A stretch of DNA of 35,895 nucleotides from Planctomycetota bacterium. Its GTDB lineage: Bacteria; Planctomycetota; J058; JAJDCQ01. The notes under the pieces are model-generated. The model had not been told where the DNA came from. It ran no database searches and saw nothing but the letters and a program-made list of their open reading frames with translations. Where the stretch lies: the NCBI GenBank assembly GCA_029260755.1, contig JAJDCQ010000122.1, positions 1-35,895 on the forward strand, in the 5' to 3' direction. The number at the start of each line of letters is the position of its first letter. Positions within the stretch are counted from its first letter, which is position 1. Made by a program: the position numbers and the translations under genes. Below, piece after piece: positions 7,881 through 15,945 of this stretch.

Positions 7881-8831
7881 TCAGGTTCGGGCGATCAGGT
7901 AGGCGAGGAAGACGTCCTCGTTCTCCATCGTCGTCTTGATCTCGTACTCGCCGTCGCCCTCACCCGTGGCCTCGTCGAAGCCCTCGATGTAGACGTCTAG
8001 CCCCGCGAACCCGGCCTCGAGGAGCAGATCGCGGAGCTCGGGAATCGTCCACAGGCGCCAGTCGTAGGTGAAGACCTTCTTCTGCTTCGCCCGGCCGTCG
8101 ACCTTGAAGTGGATGTGGCAGAGGAAGTCGTGGGTGATCGGGTCGAACTCGGCCTGGTTCCAGTAGTAGGTGAACGCGGGCACCTTCTCCCCGTTCGGCC
8201 CGCGGCTCTTCTCGACGTCGCTCCGCTCCTCGATCTCGCCCTGCATGCTCTCGGTGCCGCCGAACAGGTCGAGGCAGAGGACGCCGCCCTCGTTCAGCCC
8301 GCGCCGGCAGCTCTCGAAGTAGCCGAGGAGCGTCTTGCGCTCCTTGAAGACCCAGTAGGAGTAGTTGAGAGCGACGATCACGTCGACCGGCGGGATCTTC
8401 ACGTCGAGGACGTTCTCGTTGAGGAGGGTGAGGCGCGAGGCCGCATCGCCGAGCCCGGCCACGTGGTTCTCGACGCCCCAGTCGAGGGTCGGCTGGTCGA
8501 GGTCGACGCCCCACGCCTCGTGCTCCTCGCCGCGGCGGATCCACTCGCAGGCGAAGGCGGCCGTCCCGCAGAAGTCCTCGCGGATCGTCCGGAACGGGCG
8601 ACCCCGGAGCTTGCCGTAGATCTCCTCGAGGAAGTCGAGATCGCACTCGACGCCCTGGACGCTCGCCTCGTAGAGGACGTGCTTGTGGGGGAGCGGGGCC
8701 TTCTTGCCCTTGCCCTTGGCGCCCTTCGCTCCCTTGGCGCCGCCCTTCTTGCCCTTGGCGCCCTTGTCCTTGCGCTTCTCTTTCTTTTGCTTCTCTCTCT
8801 TGGTCTTTCCCATCGTCTGCGTCGTCATCAT
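7881..8831 (-). CDS. Class I SAM-dependent methyltransferase with Lys/Gly-rich N-terminal tail
   Basis: The 316-aa product has a Rossmann-type methyltransferase domain from about residue 55: motif I as REDFCGTAAFACEW, an acidic residue after strand 2 in GVDLD, an NENVLD segment, and VDVIVALNYSYW in the motif IV position. This DFCGTA form is a known uncharacterised family; its substrate is not established. The first 45 residues are almost all Lys, Gly and Ala, a strongly basic tail suggesting nucleic-acid or acidic-membrane contact. The start at 8831 is chosen because its ATG overlaps the stop of the upstream gene (ATGA) and GAAGGG lies directly before it; ATGs at 8828 and 8813 are in frame. 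The overlap implies translational coupling to the large membrane protein. The gene ends 22 bases from the convergent kinase. Confidence 0.85.
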   Translation of the reverse strand: MMTTQTMGKTKREKQKKEKRKDKGAKGKKGGAKGAKGAKGKGKKAPLPHKHVLYEASVQGVECDLDFLEEIYGKLRGRPFRTIREDFCGTAAFACEWIRRGEEHEAWGVDLDQPTLDWGVENHVAGLGDAASRLTLLNENVLDVKIPPVDVIVALNYSYWVFKERKTLLGYFESCRRGLNEGGVLCLDLFGGTESMQGEIEERSDVEKSRGPNGEKVPAFTYYWNQAEFDPITHDFLCHIHFKVDGRAKQKKVFTYDWRLWTIPELRDLLLEAGFAGLDVYIEGFDEATGEGDGEYEIKTTMENEDVFLAYLIART

Positions 8832-11800
8832 CCCTTCGAGAACCCCAGACCGCGGACAAGGTCGACCGCGTTCCGGATGTCGAGGAGCGTCAGGGTTTGA
8901 ACCGTGCGAAGCGCCACGAGCTGCTCGCTGAACACGATCGCCTCGTGCTCGACCCGATCGATCAGGCGAGAGACCGCGGCCTCGTAGCCGTCCGAGACGT
9001 CCCGCTCGAGGCCGAGGCGGACGAGCGCAGCCAGCCCACCGCGATCCACGAGATACGCCCGGAACAACGCCCGCCGCGCGGGCGAGCCCGCGACCAGGTC
9101 GCCGGATCGGGTCTCGCAGAACGTCGCGAACGCCGCGTCCTCACGGCCGAACATCCACCGGAGCCGGCCGAGCAGCCCGAGCCGTTCGGGCTCCTCATCC
9201 TCACCGGCCGGAACGAGGCTACCCGGCTCCGGCGCGACCGTCGAGCCCTCCGGCTCCCGGGCGGCGGCGACCGCCGCCGCGACCCGCTCCTCCGCGCTGG
9301 CGAGGCGACGCAGGCCGCGGTAGTCGATCGCGAACGCGATCGCGAGGGCCCGGCGCGCGGCCGGTGAGAGCCGCTCGACGAGCTCCGCCCGGTCGCGGCA
9401 GAACGCGGCGAGCTCGCCCATCGCCGCCTCGAGCTCGCGGGCGAGCTCCTCGAACCGATCGCGATCGTGCTGGGGCGCGTTGAGGCCGTCGAGGTCGGCC
9501 CAGCAGTCGTTCCCGAGCGACCCGTCGTCGCGCGCGGCGGGCGGCGGCGTCAGGCCCGGGAGGGCGAACCCGAGGTACTCGGGGTCGAAGCTCGCGCGCA
9601 GCATCATCGCCTGGAGCGCGATCGGGCGGCGCATCCGGTGGATCTTCCGGACGGCCACGTCGAACCCGGCCCAGCCGCGCCCGCGCGGCCCCGGCGCGAG
9701 GGTCGGGCTGAGCACCTCGCGGACGGTGAGGACGAGGCGGACGATCGCCCAGCGGGTGACCCGGAACGTCCAGATCGCGGCGCGGAACGGCAGGAGCAGC
9801 GCCTGACCGCCGCCGAGCGCCTCCCGGTAGAGGCGGTAGAGATTGACCGAGCGGGTCGACCGCGGGACGAGGTGGAGCGGGTACGACCCGAAGATCTCGC
9901 GGATGATCGCGCGGCGATCCGCCTGGAGCAGCCGCAGGAGCCGGTCGCCGAACCGCTCGCGCACTCGCTCGTCGAAGTCGGCGCTCGGGAAGAGGAAGTT
10001 GAGGACGCTGAACTCCGCCGTCGAGAACCACTGGTCCTGGGCGAGGAGGGCCGGCGTCTCGGCCGCGTCGTCGCCCGGCGCCGGCGGGGTCGGCGGCAGG
10101 CCCCGCTCGGCGCAGTCGACGGCCGCCTCGCGATACTGGAGCCAGCGCTCGAAGGACTCCGCCGCCTCGGCGCCGCGGTGCGGCAGCTCGGCGGTCGGGA
10201 TCGCGTGGCGGGCGTAGTCGACGACGAGGCGCGCCGAGCGCTGGGTGAGCGTCTCGGTGATCTGGCGGAACCAGAGCGACGGGCCGACCGTCAGGATCCG
10301 CTCGCGGTCGAGGTCGAGCTTCTCGATCTTGCGGACCTCGCGCCGACCCTGACCGAGCCGCTCGCGCCGGATGCTCTCGAGGGCGAGGTTGCCGAGGAGC
10401 TGGTTCGCCGTCTTGGTGTCGTCGCGGTAGAACGGCGCCCCGTCGAGGTAGTCGTGATAGAAGAGGTCGACCCGGCGCCGGGCGTCGCGCCCCCAGCGCT
10501 CCATCCCGAGGGCGCGCTCGCGCTCGAGGACGCGCCGGTCGAGCATCGCGCGGTCCTCGGAGGGGCGACGCTTCTTGACGAAGAGGAGCAGGTTCTGGAA
10601 GTGCGCCTCGGCGACGCGGGCGTAGAAGTCGCTCGCCTCGCCGGCGATCCGCCGCAGCCAGTGGCCGAGGACGAGCAGGACGAGGCACGTCCCGCCGAGC
10701 ACCAGGATCGCCGGTCCGAGGGCGCGGCTGCACCAGCGCGCGAGCGGCTCGATCGCGTCGATCCGCATCGCGAGGACCGAGAGCAGGACGAAGAGGGCGC
10801 CGAACCCGAGGAGGCGCTTCGCCGGGTTCGCGGTCGCCTTGATGAGGAGCATCCCGGTCCGGTCGACGAGCTGGGGACCGGTGAACACGCCGTGGAGGTC
10901 GGCCACCCACCGCACCGCCCGGACGATGCTCTCGAGCAGCCGGCCGCCCGCCCGGAGGACGCGCGCGGCCGACTCGAACGGATCGGCGATCGGCTCGCTC
11001 AGCGCGCGGAAGATCGCGAGGCGCCGGACGAGCGGGCGGTCCGCCATCCTCGCGACCCGGGCGAGGCGGAGCGCGCCGTCCTGACCGAGGTGGCGCTCGA
11101 CCCAGGCGGCGTCGACGTCGACGAGGACGGTCGACAGCTCCTCGGCGCGGACGGGCTCGCCCGGAGCGAGGTGCACCACGCCGGCCGCATCGACCGGCCC
11201 GGCGAAGAGCGACGGCGCCGAGGCGGCGCGCTCCTCGGGCGTCTCCGACGGCTCGGCGAGCCGGGCGGCGAACAGGCCGAGCCGCGCCTGCAGGAAGCGG
11301 AGGCGCGCGGGCGGCGGCAGGCGGCGCTCGAGGGCGGCGGCGTGACGGCCGAGGTCGCCGCCCGCCTCGGCGAGCCGGTCGCCCAGGCTCGGGCCGCCGC
11401 CGCGGGCGCCATCGCGGTCGGGCTCGAAGAAGACGACGTCGCGGTCGAGGGCCGAGGCGTGCCGCCTCACGGCCGCGTCGACGGCGCGGAGGGCGAGCAT
11501 GACGACGCGGCCGAGGCGCGCGACGCCGCGCAGGAGTCGGAGGGCGCGGAGGATCCGGAGGGCATCGGCGCCGCGGAGCGGGACGCGGGCGAGCTCGAGG
11601 GCGAGGCCCCAGGGGACGCTCGGGATGAAGTCGATCACGACGTGGCGGAGGAAGTAGCGGGTCTTGCCCGAGACGAGGGCCAGCCGGAAGAACAGCTCGA
11701 GGAGGAAGACCCCGCAGACGACCGCGTCGATCGCGGTCAGGAGGAGCCGGAAGCGCCGGGTGAGGACGTCCTCGCTCGCCTCGGCCTCGGGCGTCTCGCC

Positions 11801-13087
11801 GAGGAAGACCCACTCGACGACCAGGAGGGCGACGACGAGGATGATGAGAGCATTGACCGTCCGGTCGATGAAGCGCGCCCCGCGCGAGCCGACCAGGCCG
11901 TGCGTCCGCGTGGCGAGCTCCCGATCCTGCGCCTCGGCCAGGAGGCGAAAGCGCCGTCGACCGAGGACGACGAGGGCCGCCTGCACCGGCGTCCGCGGTA
12001 GCAGTCGTCGCCAGGGCGCGAGCGAGAGGCCGAGGCGGCGCCGACGGCGGCGCGCCGCCGCGCGGAGCCAGTGTATGTCGTCCGCCGCCGCGCGCATCGT
12101 CGCGACAGCGGCCGCGCTCGAGCGAGCGTCGGGAGCGGCGAGCGCCCGGTCGGCCATCTCCTCGAGGCCCGAGGCGGCGACGAGGACCGATGCCCGGAGG
12201 CGCTCGTCGTCGTCGCCGTGGTCGAACAGCTCCTGGAGGGCCGCCCGGGTCCGGGCCCGGACATCGCGAATCCGTTCGTGGCGCGGCCCATCCTCGGTGG
12301 CGTCGACGAGGGCGAGCTCGACCTCCACCTCGGTCGCGGTCAGGAGGAGCCGCGTGAGGCGGCGCGCGTGGGCGACGACGCGCCCGCTCGCCCGCCACGG
12401 CTCGGCGAAGACGGGCTCGGCCTCCTCGAGGAGGTGGTCCGCGCGCCGGCGAGCCGCCTCGGCGCGGAGGCGGGTCGCCTCGTCCTCGAGAGCGCGGGCG
12501 TCGGCGCGGTCGTCGGGGCGGGCGGCGACGCCGCCGCTGCGTCCCTGGACGATCGCCTGGATCCCCGCGCGGGTCGAGCGGAGCTCCCGGGCGAGCTCGG
12601 AGAACGCGTCGGCGCGCGGCGCCGGGGGCGGGACGTCATCGCCGACCTCGACGACGTTCGAGGCGGGGCCGTCCTCGTCGATCGGGTTGCCGCTGCGGGC
12701 GACGAGGACGAGGCGACGGAGGAAGCGGACCTCGTCGGAGACGACCTCGGCGACGAGCGCGGCGTGGAGCGCGGACTCGGGCGCCTCGCGCGCGCGCTCG
12801 GCCCAGGCGAGGAGCTCGCCCGTCACGCCGGCGACCCGCGTGGTGACCGCCGAGGTCGGGCAGCGGACGGCGAGCTCGACGAGCGAGGCCCTGAGCTCAT
12901 CCGGGGGCGTCGACGGCGCCGAGGCGGGGGGGGGAGCCGCGTCCGGCCGGTCATCGGATGCAACCGTCGAGTCGTGAGTCGCGGCCGCGACGCGCGCGTC
13001 CACCCGCTCCCGGGCGAGCCGGCCGAGCCGGGTCAGTCCCTCGCGGAGCGCCTCGATCGGTGCGTCGCGGGGATCGGGCGGGCTCAT
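8828..13087 (-). CDS. Large membrane protein with voltage-sensor-like domain and no recognisable pore
   Basis: This 1,419-aa protein is unlike anything I can name in full. Residues 1-400 are soluble, helical and Ala/Arg/Glu-rich. Residues about 410-535 look like an ion-channel voltage sensor: a hydrophobic helix (LIILVVALLVVEWVF), a second with acidic and basic residues (CGVFLLELFFRL), a third containing VVIDFIPSVPW, and a fourth with Arg at every third or fourth place (RILRALRLLRGVARLGR). No S5-P-S6 pore and no TVGYG-type filter follows. A soluble stretch of about 220 residues, a further pair of membrane helices (about 758-808) and a 600-residue soluble tail complete the protein. The ATG at 13087 is preferred over an upstream extension that would overlap the divergent gene. 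The methyltransferase overlaps its stop. An automatic call would probably be 'ion transporter'; conduction is doubtful. Confidence 0.8.
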   Translation of the reverse strand: MSPPDPRDAPIEALREGLTRLGRLARERVDARVAAATHDSTVASDDRPDAAPPPASAPSTPPDELRASLVELAVRCPTSAVTTRVAGVTGELLAWAERAREAPESALHAALVAEVVSDEVRFLRRLVLVARSGNPIDEDGPASNVVEVGDDVPPPAPRADAFSELARELRSTRAGIQAIVQGRSGGVAARPDDRADARALEDEATRLRAEAARRRADHLLEEAEPVFAEPWRASGRVVAHARRLTRLLLTATEVEVELALVDATEDGPRHERIRDVRARTRAALQELFDHGDDDERLRASVLVAASGLEEMADRALAAPDARSSAAAVATMRAAADDIHWLRAAARRRRRRLGLSLAPWRRLLPRTPVQAALVVLGRRRFRLLAEAQDRELATRTHGLVGSRGARFIDRTVNALIILVVALLVVEWVFLGETPEAEASEDVLTRRFRLLLTAIDAVVCGVFLLELFFRLALVSGKTRYFLRHVVIDFIPSVPWGLALELARVPLRGADALRILRALRLLRGVARLGRVVMLALRAVDAAVRRHASALDRDVVFFEPDRDGARGGGPSLGDRLAEAGGDLGRHAAALERRLPPPARLRFLQARLGLFAARLAEPSETPEERAASAPSLFAGPVDAAGVVHLAPGEPVRAEELSTVLVDVDAAWVERHLGQDGALRLARVARMADRPLVRRLAIFRALSEPIADPFESAARVLRAGGRLLESIVRAVRWVADLHGVFTGPQLVDRTGMLLIKATANPAKRLLGFGALFVLLSVLAMRIDAIEPLARWCSRALGPAILVLGGTCLVLLVLGHWLRRIAGEASDFYARVAEAHFQNLLLFVKKRRPSEDRAMLDRRVLERERALGMERWGRDARRRVDLFYHDYLDGAPFYRDDTKTANQLLGNLALESIRRERLGQGRREVRKIEKLDLDRERILTVGPSLWFRQITETLTQRSARLVVDYARHAIPTAELPHRGAEAAESFERWLQYREAAVDCAERGLPPTPPAPGDDAAETPALLAQDQWFSTAEFSVLNFLFPSADFDERVRERFGDRLLRLLQADRRAIIREIFGSYPLHLVPRSTRSVNLYRLYREALGGGQALLLPFRAAIWTFRVTRWAIVRLVLTVREVLSPTLAPGPRGRGWAGFDVAVRKIHRMRRPIALQAMMLRASFDPEYLGFALPGLTPPPAARDDGSLGNDCWADLDGLNAPQHDRDRFEELARELEAAMGELAAFCRDRAELVERLSPAARRALAIAFAIDYRGLRRLASAEERVAAAVAAAREPEGSTVAPEPGSLVPAGEDEEPERLGLLGRLRWMFGREDAAFATFCETRSGDLVAGSPARRALFRAYLVDRGGLAALVRLGLERDVSDGYEAAVSRLIDRVEHEAIVFSEQLVALRTVQTLTLLDIRNAVDLVRGLGFSKG

Positions 13088-13098
13088 GCGGCCAGATC

Positions 13099-13128
13099 TT
13101 AGACAGCCGGCGTCGGGGGTGCTAGCAT
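13099..13128 (+). promoter_or_regulatory. Candidate promoter for the GAF-PLP fusion gene
   Basis: TTAGAC (13099-13104), 18 bases, then TAGCAT (13123-13128) lie in the 106-bp divergent gap, about 65 bases before the ATG at 13194. On the other strand TAAGAT (about 13094-13099) could serve the large membrane protein. Both are weak sigma70-type matches. Confidence 0.35.
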
Positions 13129-13193
13129 TCCCCGGCCCGCCGAGCCCCGCGCGGGCGCCGGTCCGTTCCGAAGACCGCTCAGGGAGCCTCGTC

Positions 13194-14978
13194 ATGAAGT
13201 TCATCGACTCCGTCGACGCCGCGATCCGCTCGGCCCTGAGGCCCCGTCTGGGCGCGAAGGCGAGCCCGACCTCGGTCGTCGGGGACGGCGGCGCCGGCCT
13301 CGCCGCGGACCGCAAGCCGGCCGAGGTGACGGGCGAGGCGCAGCTCACCGAGCGCTTCGCGCGGGCGTGCGCGAACGTCTGCCGCCTGCTCCGCGAGACG
13401 GTGCCGAGCTACGACTGGGTCGGCGTCTACATGGTCGAGGGCGACGAGCTCGTCCTCGCGTCCTGGGACGGGCCCGAGGCGACCGAGCACGTCCGGATCC
13501 CGCTCGGCGAGGGGATCTGCGGCGCCGCGGCCAGCACGGGCGAGACGATCATCGTCCGCGATGTGGGAAGCGACCCGCGCTACCTCGCGTGCTTCACGCG
13601 GACCAAGAGCGAGCTGGTCGTGCCGATCCGCCTCGGCGGGCGACCGCACGCCCGGGTCATCGGCGAGATCGACATCGACAGCGACATCAAGGACGCCTTC
13701 GGGACGGCCGACGGCCTCCTCGTCGAGGCGGTCGCCGAACGGCTCGGCCGCGCGTTCGAGCAGACCGAGCCGCTCGGTCCGCCCCCGTCGGCCCAGACGA
13801 CGGCGGTGCGGAGCCAGTGGGAGGGGAGCGGGCCGACGCAGCCGGTCGTCGCCCCGATCTCGGTGAGCGCGATCTACGAGTTCCCCGACGCGGCGACCCT
13901 CGAGCGCCACATCGCATCGCCCGAGGCGGGCGGCCACATCTACACCCGCTGGGGGAACCCGACGACGCAGGCGCTCGAGCGGACGGTCGCGACGCTCGAG
14001 GGAGCGGACGGCGGCGCCCTCGCGTTCGCCTCGGGCATGGCGGCGATCGCGACGACCCTGCTCGGGCTGCTCGAGGCGGGCGACGAGATCGTCGCGCAGC
14101 GCGAGCTCTACGGCGAGGCGACCCGGTTCATCACCGAGGTGCTGCCGACCCTCGGCATCGCGGTGAAGCAGGTCGGCGTCGAGGAGCTCGGCGCCGAGCC
14201 CGAGAAGTTCATCGGCGAGAAGACCAAGGTCGTCTACGCCGAGGTGCTGACGAACCCGCTCCTCCGCGTCCTCGATCTCGACGCGGTCGCGAAGGCGAGC
14301 AAGAAGGCCGGCGCGGCCCTCGTCATCGACAACACGTTCCTGACCCCGTGCGGGCTCCAGCCGCTCTACCGGGGCGTCGACGTGGTGATCCACAGCGCGA
14401 CGAAGTACCTCTCGGGACACTCGGACACGATCAGCGGCGTCGCCGCGGCGGCGCGGACCGAGCACCTCGACGCGATCGCCTGGAAGCGTAGGACCCTCGG
14501 GACGATCCCCGGGCCGTTCGACGCGAGCCAGGTGGCGCGCGGGATCAAGACGCTCCCGCTCCGGATGGACCGCCACCACCGGAACGCCCTCGCGATCGCC
14601 AACCACCTCGCCGACAGCCCCCCGGGCATCGGGATCCTCCAGGTCCTCCACCCGGGCCTCGAGAGTCACCCCGACCACGAGCGCGCGAAGGACCTCTTCG
14701 GAGGCGGCTGCGGGATGGTCGCCTTCGAGATGGACGGCGGCATCGAGCGAGCGAGACGCTTCTACGACGCCCTCGCCCTCTGCCGCCGAGCCGCCAGCCT
14801 CGGCGGCGTCGAGACCCTCGTCAGCCTCCCGGTCCTGACGAGCCACTCCGGCCTCTCCGAGGAGCACCTCGAGAAGACCGGAGTGAGCGCCGGCTGGGCC
14901 CGGGTGAGCGTCGGCCTCGAGGACCCCTTCGAGCTGGCGCGAGACCTGGTGAACGCCCTCGAGGAGTCGGCGCTCTAG
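13194..14978 (+). CDS. GAF (fRMsr-like) domain fused to Cys/Met-metabolism PLP-dependent enzyme
   Basis: The 594-aa product joins two domains. Residues about 45-190 are a GAF domain close in pattern to free methionine-(R)-sulfoxide reductase: YDWVGVYM, ELVLASW, VRIPLGEGICG, then YLACFTRTKSELVVPI and IGEIDIDSD. Two of the three fRMsr cysteines appear kept (in GICG and YLAC); the first, usually just before VRIP, is replaced by His. Residues about 205-594 are a trans-sulfuration-family enzyme (cystathionine gamma-synthase/lyase, O-acetylhomoserine sulfhydrylase, methionine gamma-lyase): YTRWGNPTTQALE, ASGMAAI, IDNTFLTP, the PLP lysine in SATKYLSGHSD, and GGVETLVSLP. The reaction within the family cannot be fixed. 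The ATG at 13194, after AGGGAG, is preferred over one 36 codons upstream that overlaps the divergent gene's promoter. Confidence 0.88.
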   Translation: MKFIDSVDAAIRSALRPRLGAKASPTSVVGDGGAGLAADRKPAEVTGEAQLTERFARACANVCRLLRETVPSYDWVGVYMVEGDELVLASWDGPEATEHVRIPLGEGICGAAASTGETIIVRDVGSDPRYLACFTRTKSELVVPIRLGGRPHARVIGEIDIDSDIKDAFGTADGLLVEAVAERLGRAFEQTEPLGPPPSAQTTAVRSQWEGSGPTQPVVAPISVSAIYEFPDAATLERHIASPEAGGHIYTRWGNPTTQALERTVATLEGADGGALAFASGMAAIATTLLGLLEAGDEIVAQRELYGEATRFITEVLPTLGIAVKQVGVEELGAEPEKFIGEKTKVVYAEVLTNPLLRVLDLDAVAKASKKAGAALVIDNTFLTPCGLQPLYRGVDVVIHSATKYLSGHSDTISGVAAAARTEHLDAIAWKRRTLGTIPGPFDASQVARGIKTLPLRMDRHHRNALAIANHLADSPPGIGILQVLHPGLESHPDHERAKDLFGGGCGMVAFEMDGGIERARRFYDALALCRRAASLGGVETLVSLPVLTSHSGLSEEHLEKTGVSAGWARVSVGLEDPFELARDLVNALEESAL

Positions 14979-14997
14979 CCCCCGGGCCGCCCGCCGC

Positions 14998-15039
14998 GAG
15001 ACGCTCCGAGGTTCGGTCGCCAGCGCCGACCGCGGATCG
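14998..15039 (+). repeat. REP-like element, partial copy
   Basis: These 42 bases match the palindromic core of the two fuller copies at 15378 and 15716, with the shared strings TCCGAGGTTCGGTCG and GCGCCGACCGCGGATCG. It begins 20 bases after the fusion gene's stop and lacks the right-hand half of the element. Confidence 0.65.
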
Positions 15040-15140
15040 TCAGAAACGCTGGCGACGACTGACGAGCCTGCGCCCTCGACGTCGCGCGCGGCGAGGGTCT
15101 TCGTCGATGGAGTCATCGGAGCAGCTCGCGCAGCGGCCTG

Positions 15141-15380
15141 CTAGGGCTCTAGCTCGAACGCACCGAGGGCAGTGGTCTCGTGTCCCGAATCATCAACGTA
15201 GAACTTCCGATGATCCGCTCCGACTCGCAGAAAGAGCTCGCGGCGGCGGAACAGAGCGGGACAGCCACAGAAGAACTCGAGGGTGACGAACTCTGCCAGC
15301 CCGATGGTCATCGCCCTGTCCTTGCCACCTGGAGCCGCATGGAGACGCTCGATCACTACCGGTGTATCGGCGATCCACTT
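15141..15380 (-). pseudogene. Gene relic of unknown function between REP-like elements
   Basis: The minus strand is open from 15545 to a TAG at 15141, but the upstream third is repeat DNA. The unique part encodes roughly 78 residues ending in FELEP, including segments such as FVTLEFFCGCPALF and HHRKFYVDDSGHET-like sequence (ADHRKFYVDDSGHE), which look protein-like. Third codon positions are clearly less GC-rich than in the flanking genes, so this may be foreign or decaying DNA. No start codon with a Shine-Dalgarno is seen outside the repeat. I do not recognise the family. Confidence 0.3.
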
Positions 15381-15521
15381 GCCCCCGCGGGCTGGCGCGC
15401 AGCGAGACGATCCGAGGTTCGGTCGCGGCGCCGACCGCGGATCGAACCTGACCGGCTCAATGCGAGGCAGCAGGCGTCGGCGGGGCGAAGACGAGGCGAC
15501 CTGCTCCCGCGCTGATCTCGG
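15378..15521 (+). repeat. REP-like element of about 145 bp, copy 1
   Basis: The stretch from CTTGCCCCCGCGGG to GCTGATCTCGG is nearly identical to copy 2, in the same orientation. Its core holds nested inverted repeats: CGATCCG pairs with CGGATCG, CGGTCG with CGACCG, and GGTTCG with CGAACC. It therefore can fold as a cruciform or long hairpin. The right half, from about GAGGCAGCAGGCG, is not palindromic but is the best conserved between copies. Confidence 0.8.
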
Positions 15522-15715
15522 ACCACCCACCGCTATTGCGAACATCTGAGACCTGACCCCTTCGATTCTGACCCCCGCACGGTGCGAGAGGTCTGGGTTC
15601 GCACGGCTCCGACGCTCGGCAGCGCCGTTGCGCCGCGCAACGGAGAGGCGCGGGCCGCGGGCGACCGCGAGTGGATAGCATTCCGGACGCCACGCCCGCG
15701 GGTGAGGCTCGTACT
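15522..15715. other. Non-coding spacer between REP-like copies, with hairpin
   Basis: I see no gene here. It contains CTGACCCC twice within about 20 bases (near 15551-15575) and a perfect 8-bp stem, CCGTTGCG-CCG-CGCAACGG, at 15625-15643. With the flanking repeats, the relic at 15141 and the last bases up to 15945, this makes a gene-poor stretch of nearly one kilobase. Confidence 0.5.
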
Positions 15716-15860
15716 CTTGCCCCCGCGGGCTGGCTCGTAGCGAAACGATCCGAGGTTCGGCCGGGAGCGCCGACCGCGGATCGAACCTGATCGGCTCGAT
15801 GCGAGGCAGCAGGCGTCGGCGGGGCGAGGACGAGGCGACCTGCTCCCGAGCTGATCTCGG
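15716..15860 (+). repeat. REP-like element of about 145 bp, copy 2
   Basis: This direct copy lies 338 bases from copy 1 and differs at a small number of positions, mainly in the loop of the palindrome and near the left end. The arms GGTTCG/CGAACC and CGATCCG/CGGATCG are kept while the loop changes, which argues that the secondary structure matters. Confidence 0.8.
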
Positions 15861-15945
15861 GCCGTTGACGAACGGTCGAGGGCGGAGGCGATCGTAGGTC
15901 GTGGCGCGCCCGATCGTGAGCGGATCGTCCGGGAGCCGCTCGCGT

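Noticed and set aside
7858..7881. Terminator between the convergent kinase and methyltransferase genes
   Set aside because: The 22-bp gap and flanks hold only short partial repeats (CCTGATCG twice) and no convincing stem.
9467..12001. 844-codon plus-strand open frame opposite the large membrane protein
   Set aside because: Highly charged, Glu/Arg/Gly-rich, with no hydrophobic core or motif. The minus strand has clear membrane helices and an S4-like pattern.
13086..13193. N-terminal extension of the GAF-PLP fusion by 36 codons
   Set aside because: The extension lacks a Shine-Dalgarno and would cover the divergent promoter region. The ATG at 13194 has AGGGAG upstream.
15378..15860. Integron attC sites or a CRISPR array in the repeat island
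   Set aside because: There are only two long copies plus a fragment, no GTTRRRY/RYYYAAC cores, no integrase and no short regular spacers.
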